In this document: positions 3,820 to 5,797 of the stretch, piece by piece
How positions within the stretch are numbered: position 1 is the stretch's first letter
Layout: each line of letters opens with the position of its first letter
The notes under the pieces: generated by a model
The model's input: only the letters and a program-made list of their open reading frames with translations
Database searches by the model: none
Told to the model about the DNA's origin: nothing
Assembly: GCA_963974475.1 (NCBI GenBank)
Contig: CAXBCR010000049.1
Coordinates: 1 to 5,797, forward strand
Reading direction: 5' to 3'
Length of the DNA stretch: 5,797 nt
From: CAJXZP01 sp963974475
GTDB taxonomy: Bacteria; Bacteroidota; Bacteroidia; Flavobacteriales_G; Salibacteraceae
Translations under genes and position numbers: made by a program

Positions 3820-5625
3820 GTGTTCGCTCCAAGTAAAAAGAAAAAAGACAAAGTCAAACTTAAAAAAGGCGCATGGAAAAAAGCCATTCGTATTTTTTCG
3901 TATTTCAAACCGTATAAATTAAAATTCGGTGTCGGAATGGTAATTTTAATAGTAGCCAGTTCTCTTTCCATGCTATTTCCAGCTTTGGTAGGAAAACTTA
4001 TCGATGCAGTAAACGGCAATTCAGTAGAGTTTTTGGGCTATACATTTACCGGTATCAACTCACTTGCTACCGCCTTATTTCTTCTATTTACTATTCAGGC
4101 TATTTTTGCATTTTTTAGAATATACCTCTTTAATGACGTGACTGAGCGGGTTTTGATGACCGTTAGAAAAGATACTTATCAGCACATCCTTACCTTACCC
4201 ATGACTTATTTTTCTAGCAAAAGAGTGGGCGATTTAAATAGTCGAATATCTAGTGACATCACGCAAATTCAAGAAACATTTACTATTGTAATTGCAGAGT
4301 TAATTCGTCAATCACTCACCCTAATCATTGGTATTACAGCTCTTACTTGGTATTCCTATAAACTTACACTCATCATGTTGGGAACGCTACCCGTAGTTAT
4401 TATCGTAGCAGTAATTATCGGTAAAAAAGTGAAAGGATTTTCAAAACAAACCCAAACTGCTATTTCCGATTCTAACGTAATTGTAGAAGAAACCCTTACC
4501 GCCATTCAAAGTGTAAAAGCATTTGCCAATGAATTTTTTGAAGTGACCCGCTACGGCAAAAAAGTGGAAGAAGTAAGAAAGGTTGCCATGCGAGGAGTTT
4601 TTGCCCGGGGGTTTATGAGTAGCTTTATCATTTTCGCCATTTTTGGCGCATTTATTTTAGTGATTTGGCAAGCCGCTAAATTGATGGAAGCAGGCGAAAT
4701 GACCAATGGTGACTTAACTACCTTTTTGTTCTATACCATTTTTGTTGGAGCATCTATTGGAGGTGCAGCCGATCTATACTCTAGGTTACAAAAGGGAGTA
4801 GGATCAACGGAAGACTTGATGGATATTTTTGACGAGACTCCCGAATCCATAAATATCCATGACAAACCACAAAAAATTAAAGGCCTTAAAGGAGAAATAA
4901 GTTTTAATAAGGTGTCTTACCATTATGCCACTCGCCCAGATATGGAAGTGCTTAAAAATATCAGTTTTTCATTAAAAAAAGGAGAACGAATAGCGGTTGT
5001 TGGACAGTCTGGAGCAGGTAAATCAACCTTAGTATCCTTAATCTTACGATTTTACGACCCCGTTTCTGGTTCAATTTTAATGGACAATAAACCACTTTCG
5101 AGTTATCCTCTTTCTGAAATAAGAAACGAAATGGCTATAGTGCCTCAGGAGGTTATTTTGTTTGGTGGAAATATTCAAGAAAATATTGCTTACGGAAAAC
5201 CGGATGCCACTTTAGCTGAAATTAAAGAAGCAGCCAAAAAAGCCAATGCCTTAGAATTTATCGAGTCGTTTCCTGATGGATTTAATACCATTGTAGGGGA
5301 ACGAGGCATTCAGCTTTCTGGTGGACAACGACAACGAATAGCCATTGCTCGTGCGGTACTCAAAAACCCTACTATTTTAATTCTAGATGAAGCTACCTCA
5401 TCGTTAGACAGTGAATCCGAAAAATTGGTGCAGGACGCCTTGGACGAGTTAATGGAAGGGAGAACGTCCATCGTTATCGCCCACCGTTTATCCACCATCC
5501 GCAAAGCCAATCAAATACTGGTTATGAAAAGCGGAGAAATTATAGAACATGGAACGCATCAAGAATTAATCGAATTAGAAAACGGAGCTTATAAAAACTT
5601 AAATGATTTACAAATTGAAGTGTAA
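3820..5625 (+). CDS. ABC exporter half-transporter (type IV fold, MsbA/multidrug family), permease and ATPase fused
   Basis: The protein has 601 residues from GTG at 3820, the usual size for this class. An upstream TTG at 3721 would give 634 but adds 33 residues of unlikely character; the first in-frame ATG (3937) falls inside the first helix and is too late. Positions below count from the GTG. Six membrane helices lie in about residues 35-290, beginning LKFGVGMVILIVASS and ending TFLFYTIFVGASIGGAADLY. The nucleotide-binding domain follows: Walker A GQSGAGKST (395-403), Q-loop PQ (443), signature LSGGQ (499-503), Walker B ILILDE (519-524, catalytic Glu524), D-loop SSLD, and the H-loop His555 in IAHRLST. 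All motifs are complete, so it should be active as a homodimer in the inner membrane, exporting a lipid, drug or peptide that the sequence does not reveal. There is no peptidase C39 domain, so it is not a double-glycine leader processing exporter. Confidence 0.9.
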   Translation: MFAPSKKKKDKVKLKKGAWKKAIRIFSYFKPYKLKFGVGMVILIVASSLSMLFPALVGKLIDAVNGNSVEFLGYTFTGINSLATALFLLFTIQAIFAFFRIYLFNDVTERVLMTVRKDTYQHILTLPMTYFSSKRVGDLNSRISSDITQIQETFTIVIAELIRQSLTLIIGITALTWYSYKLTLIMLGTLPVVIIVAVIIGKKVKGFSKQTQTAISDSNVIVEETLTAIQSVKAFANEFFEVTRYGKKVEEVRKVAMRGVFARGFMSSFIIFAIFGAFILVIWQAAKLMEAGEMTNGDLTTFLFYTIFVGASIGGAADLYSRLQKGVGSTEDLMDIFDETPESINIHDKPQKIKGLKGEISFNKVSYHYATRPDMEVLKNISFSLKKGERIAVVGQSGAGKSTLVSLILRFYDPVSGSILMDNKPLSSYPLSEIRNEMAIVPQEVILFGGNIQENIAYGKPDATLAEIKEAAKKANALEFIESFPDGFNTIVGERGIQLSGGQRQRIAIARAVLKNPTILILDEATSSLDSESEKLVQDALDELMEGRTSIVIAHRLSTIRKANQILVMKSGEIIEHGTHQELIELENGAYKNLNDLQIEV

Positions 5626-5661
5626 AACTCGAAGCTCAAATTAGCATCCAATCCAACCGCA

Positions 5662-5797
5662 TTTCGAAGATATAGGCTAAAAACAAGGGTTTCGAAGCGT
5701 AATCGAGTCCTTGTTTGAGGTCAGGGTTCTAATTTCTTGAAAAGAAATTAGCCAAACCCGTTCCCGAGTTTGGACGAGGTAGCGCAGAACTCCGTAG
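5662..5797. repeat. Hairpin-rich extragenic element, cut by the window edge
   Basis: Three inverted repeats follow one another. AAACAAGG (5681-5688) pairs with CCTTGTTT (5709-5716). CTAATTTCTT (5729-5738) pairs perfectly with AAGAAATTAG (5742-5751) over a 3-base loop, extended outward by GGGTT/AACCC with a CCA bulge. GAGTT (5766-5770) pairs with AACTC (5788-5792). TTTCGAAG occurs twice (near 5662 and 5690). The GC content is clearly higher than in the intergenic regions to the left. No T run follows the strong hairpin, so a plain terminator is unlikely. It looks like a REP- or MITE-type repeated element, possibly with many genomic copies, but only one is present here. Confidence 0.45.

Noticed and set aside
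3820..5625. The ABC protein as a dedicated bacteriocin exporter for the cassettes
   Set aside because: It has no C39 peptidase domain, is on the opposite strand with its own candidate promoter, and the lipoproteins have Sec-type lipoprotein signals and would use the general lipoprotein pathway.

Overview
The window comes from an AT-rich member of the Bacteroidota, most likely a flavobacterium. This rests on a recognisable bacteroidete-type L34 gene, two good matches to the flavobacterial promoter form TTG-N17-23-TAnnTTTG, lipoproteins with a Lys-Glu-Glu stretch just after the lipobox in one case, and weak Shine-Dalgarno signals throughout.

Layout. The left edge (2-259, +) holds the C-terminal part of a MazF/PemK-like toxin. 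From about 268 to 3328 everything reads on the minus strand, and transcription would run from right to left: rpmH (3170-3328) with its terminator, then three small lipoprotein cassettes. Each cassette begins with an almost identical 88-89 bp leader and a tetranucleotide CAAA/TTTG tract, and ends in a copy of the same terminator hairpin that follows rpmH. The three encoded lipoproteins have unrelated sequences after the signal peptide. The middle cassette (1413-2126) is intact. It has a glycine-rich, cysteine-rich hydrophobic tail and is followed by a small three-helix membrane protein gene (1150-1398). The outer two cassettes are both broken ahead of their C-termini: 330-841 by an extra 5-bp unit in a tandem tract, and 2460-2918 by a single in-frame TAG. 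On the right, divergent from rpmH, is a complete half-size ABC exporter (about 3820-5625, +), followed by a hairpin-rich extragenic repeat that runs off the window.

How it may fit together. The shared leader and terminator with unrelated coding parts look like an expandable cassette array next to rpmH. The middle lipoprotein plus the small membrane protein resembles a toxin or bacteriocin-like precursor with an immunity partner. The two cassettes without such a partner have lost their C-terminal domain. That reading is inference: no homology to a known toxin family is recognised. The ABC exporter is separately promoted and divergent, and nothing in the sequence ties it to the cassettes.
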